15,122 bases of DNA, from NCBI GenBank assembly GCA_025362915.1, contig JANYEU010000361.1:1-15122 (forward strand), read 5' to 3'. This DNA comes from Chitinophagaceae bacterium. GTDB lineage: Bacteria > Bacteroidota > Bacteroidia > Chitinophagales > Chitinophagaceae. This document shows, one piece after another, positions 14,058-15,122 of this stretch. Within the stretch, counting starts at the first letter, position 1. The number at the start of each line of letters is the position of its first letter. The translations under genes and the position numbers were made by a program. The notes below the pieces were generated by a model. It saw only the letters and a list, made by a program, of their open reading frames with translations. It was not told the origin of the DNA and ran no database searches.

Positions 14058-14684
14058 ATGAGTTTAATTGACAATTTGAAATGGCGTTATGCCACAAAAA
14101 AAATGAATGGCGAAAAGGTTTCTGAAGAGAAACTAAACACCATCCTTGATGCCATCCAACTGACACCTTCGTCCTTTGGCTTGCAACCATACACCGTATT
14201 GGTTATTTCTGATCCAGCAGTTAAAGAAAAACTTTTGCCGGCCAGCTGGAACCAGACACAAATTGTAGATTCTTCCCACCTGATTGTTTTTGCAACTTGG
14301 ACGAATGTTTCGGCAGAACAAGTGGATACTTTTATTGCAGACGTAGCAGCTAAAAGAAACATGCCTATTGAAGCATTGAACGACTATAAGGGATATATAA
14401 ACGGTTCAATTGCTAATCTTTCTGATGAGCAAAAATCCATTTGGAATGCCAAGCAGGCTTATATTGCCTTGGGTATTGGGCTTGCAGCAGCAGCAGAACA
14501 ACAAGTGGATGCCACGCCAATGGAAGGTTTTGTGCCAGCACAATACAATGAAATATTGGGCTTGACAGAACTAGGATTAACCGCTACAGTAATAATGGCA
14601 TTGGGTTACCGTCACGAAGGTGATTGGTTGGCACCCTTACCAAAAGTGCGCAGGGATAAGGATTTACTATTTAAGTTTATCTAA
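14058..14684 (+). CDS. Nitroreductase-family NAD(P)H-dependent FMN oxidoreductase
   Basis: 208-residue soluble flavoprotein of the NfsB-like nitroreductase family, which reduces quinones, nitro compounds or related substrates with NAD(P)H; the natural substrate is unknown. The N-terminal LKWRYATKKM (7-16) provides the conserved Arg10 and Lys14 that bind FMN phosphate. TPSSFGLQPY (36-45) is the flavin-contacting segment, PMEGF (154-158) is the conserved flavin-edge loop, and ALGYR (181-185) with KVRRDKD near the C-terminus completes the FMN site. Length and motif order are normal, and no signal peptide is present. It has its own -7 box and a clear terminator directly after the stop, so it is probably monocistronic. 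Confidence 0.94.
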   Translation: MSLIDNLKWRYATKKMNGEKVSEEKLNTILDAIQLTPSSFGLQPYTVLVISDPAVKEKLLPASWNQTQIVDSSHLIVFATWTNVSAEQVDTFIADVAAKRNMPIEALNDYKGYINGSIANLSDEQKSIWNAKQAYIALGIGLAAAAEQQVDATPMEGFVPAQYNEILGLTELGLTATVIMALGYRHEGDWLAPLPKVRRDKDLLFKFI

Positions 14685-14707
14685 GTTCTTAAGGTAATAT
14701 ATTGGGG

Positions 14708-14744
14708 GCTATCTTGAAGTTTATTCTTCGGGATAGCTTTTTTT
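14708..14744 (+). terminator. Intrinsic terminator of the nitroreductase-family gene
   Basis: GCTATCTTGAAG (14708-14719) pairs with CTTCGGGATAGC (14726-14737), giving 12 bp with two G-U pairs around a 6-nt loop, followed by seven T. It begins 24 bp after the stop codon. Confidence 0.9.
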
Positions 14745-14885
14745 GTTTGTGGAAGTTGAAGAAACTTCTTTCTCAATTTTATTGGCTACTTAAACCTTAA
14801 TCGTTTAGTTAAACTTTCATCAATTAAAGCTGTTTTAACACTTTTTGTAAATAAACTCCTGTAAAATTGCAAATAGAACAAATTA

Positions 14886-15122
14886 ATGAAAAGCAGACTC
14901 TTAAAATTATTTTTAATACCCATGGCAGCACTTGTGCTGAACCAAAGTATTGATGAGATTGAGTTTCGCCCATTAGTGATTACAAATAATATCGGCAACT
15001 TTAATGATTTAAACTCTGCCGTAGAGTATATATCGGAAATAATATTAGGACACAAAGACCTCTTCCCCGAATATCAGAAAGACGGACAACACAAACAATC
15101 TTCGCATTGCAAACATTTTAAT
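14886..15122 (+). CDS. Partial gene, hypothetical protein with N-terminal hydrophobic segment (runs off the window)
   Basis: Open from ATG 14886 to the window edge, 79 codons with no stop. The N-terminus MKSRLLKLFLIPMAALVLNQ has a basic start and a hydrophobic core, so it is a likely signal peptide or membrane anchor. The visible mature part is acidic, then His/Lys-rich (QKDGQHKQSSHCKHF). Small exported His-rich proteins near metal-efflux genes have a similar look, but the match is too loose to name a function. A TAAAATTG at 14862-14869 resembles a -7 box, with TTTG at 14844 too close to fit the usual spacing. The preceding gene is closed by the terminator at 14708-14744, so this is a new transcription unit. 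Confidence 0.6.
   Translation, partial: MKSRLLKLFLIPMAALVLNQSIDEIEFRPLVITNNIGNFNDLNSAVEYISEIILGHKDLFPEYQKDGQHKQSSHCKHFN

Overview
The window looks like chromosomal DNA of a Bacteroidota bacterium, probably near Chitinophagaceae. The base composition is AT-rich and start codons mostly lack a Shine-Dalgarno sequence. Two upstream regions carry TAnnTTTG-like -7 boxes, one with a TTTG box at the right distance. One large secreted protein ends in a type IX secretion (T9SS) sorting domain. The family placement is inference from gene style; no 16S or marker search was possible.

Layout. (1) 1-3196, minus strand: a degraded-looking block of secreted-protein genes. It holds a possible broken gene start at the edge, an 821-codon T9SS cargo with an alpha/beta-hydrolase-like elbow whose frame runs through its own terminator, and a smaller secreted-protein gene interrupted by two TAA codons inside its conserved core. 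(2) 3197-3728: a gene-free stretch with a tandem repeat of exact 42-bp period lying upstream of gnd. (3) 3729-7538, plus strand: gnd, zwf and pgl, the whole oxidative branch of the pentose phosphate pathway, with a perfect 46-bp palindrome between zwf and pgl. (4) 7653-8330: a secreted MORN-like repeat protein, followed by a gene-free stretch with a 16-bp hairpin, a 41-bp-spaced repeat pair and a strong bidirectional terminator. (5) 8862-10967, minus strand: a siroheme/[4Fe-4S] sulfite or nitrite reductase with a C-terminal extension and a well-formed Bacteroidota promoter. (6) 10968-11917: 950 bp without a convincing gene, holding degenerate repeats and one clean hairpin. (7) 11918-15122, plus strand: a coiled-coil protein of unknown function with three internal repeats, a PAP2-type membrane phosphatase, a nitroreductase-family flavoprotein with its own promoter, palindrome and terminator, and a partial gene running off the edge.

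How they fit. gnd, zwf and pgl would together convert glucose 6-phosphate to ribulose 5-phosphate and make reduced nicotinamide cofactor. The sulfite/nitrite reductase and the nitroreductase are consumers of reducing power, so the central part has a loose redox theme. They are separate transcription units, so functional coupling is only inferred. I see no mobile element, CRISPR array, phage gene or defence cassette. The features most worth a second look are the 42-bp repeat array, the 46-bp palindrome, the decaying secreted-gene block, and the replaced cofactor-binding triplet in 6-phosphogluconate dehydrogenase.
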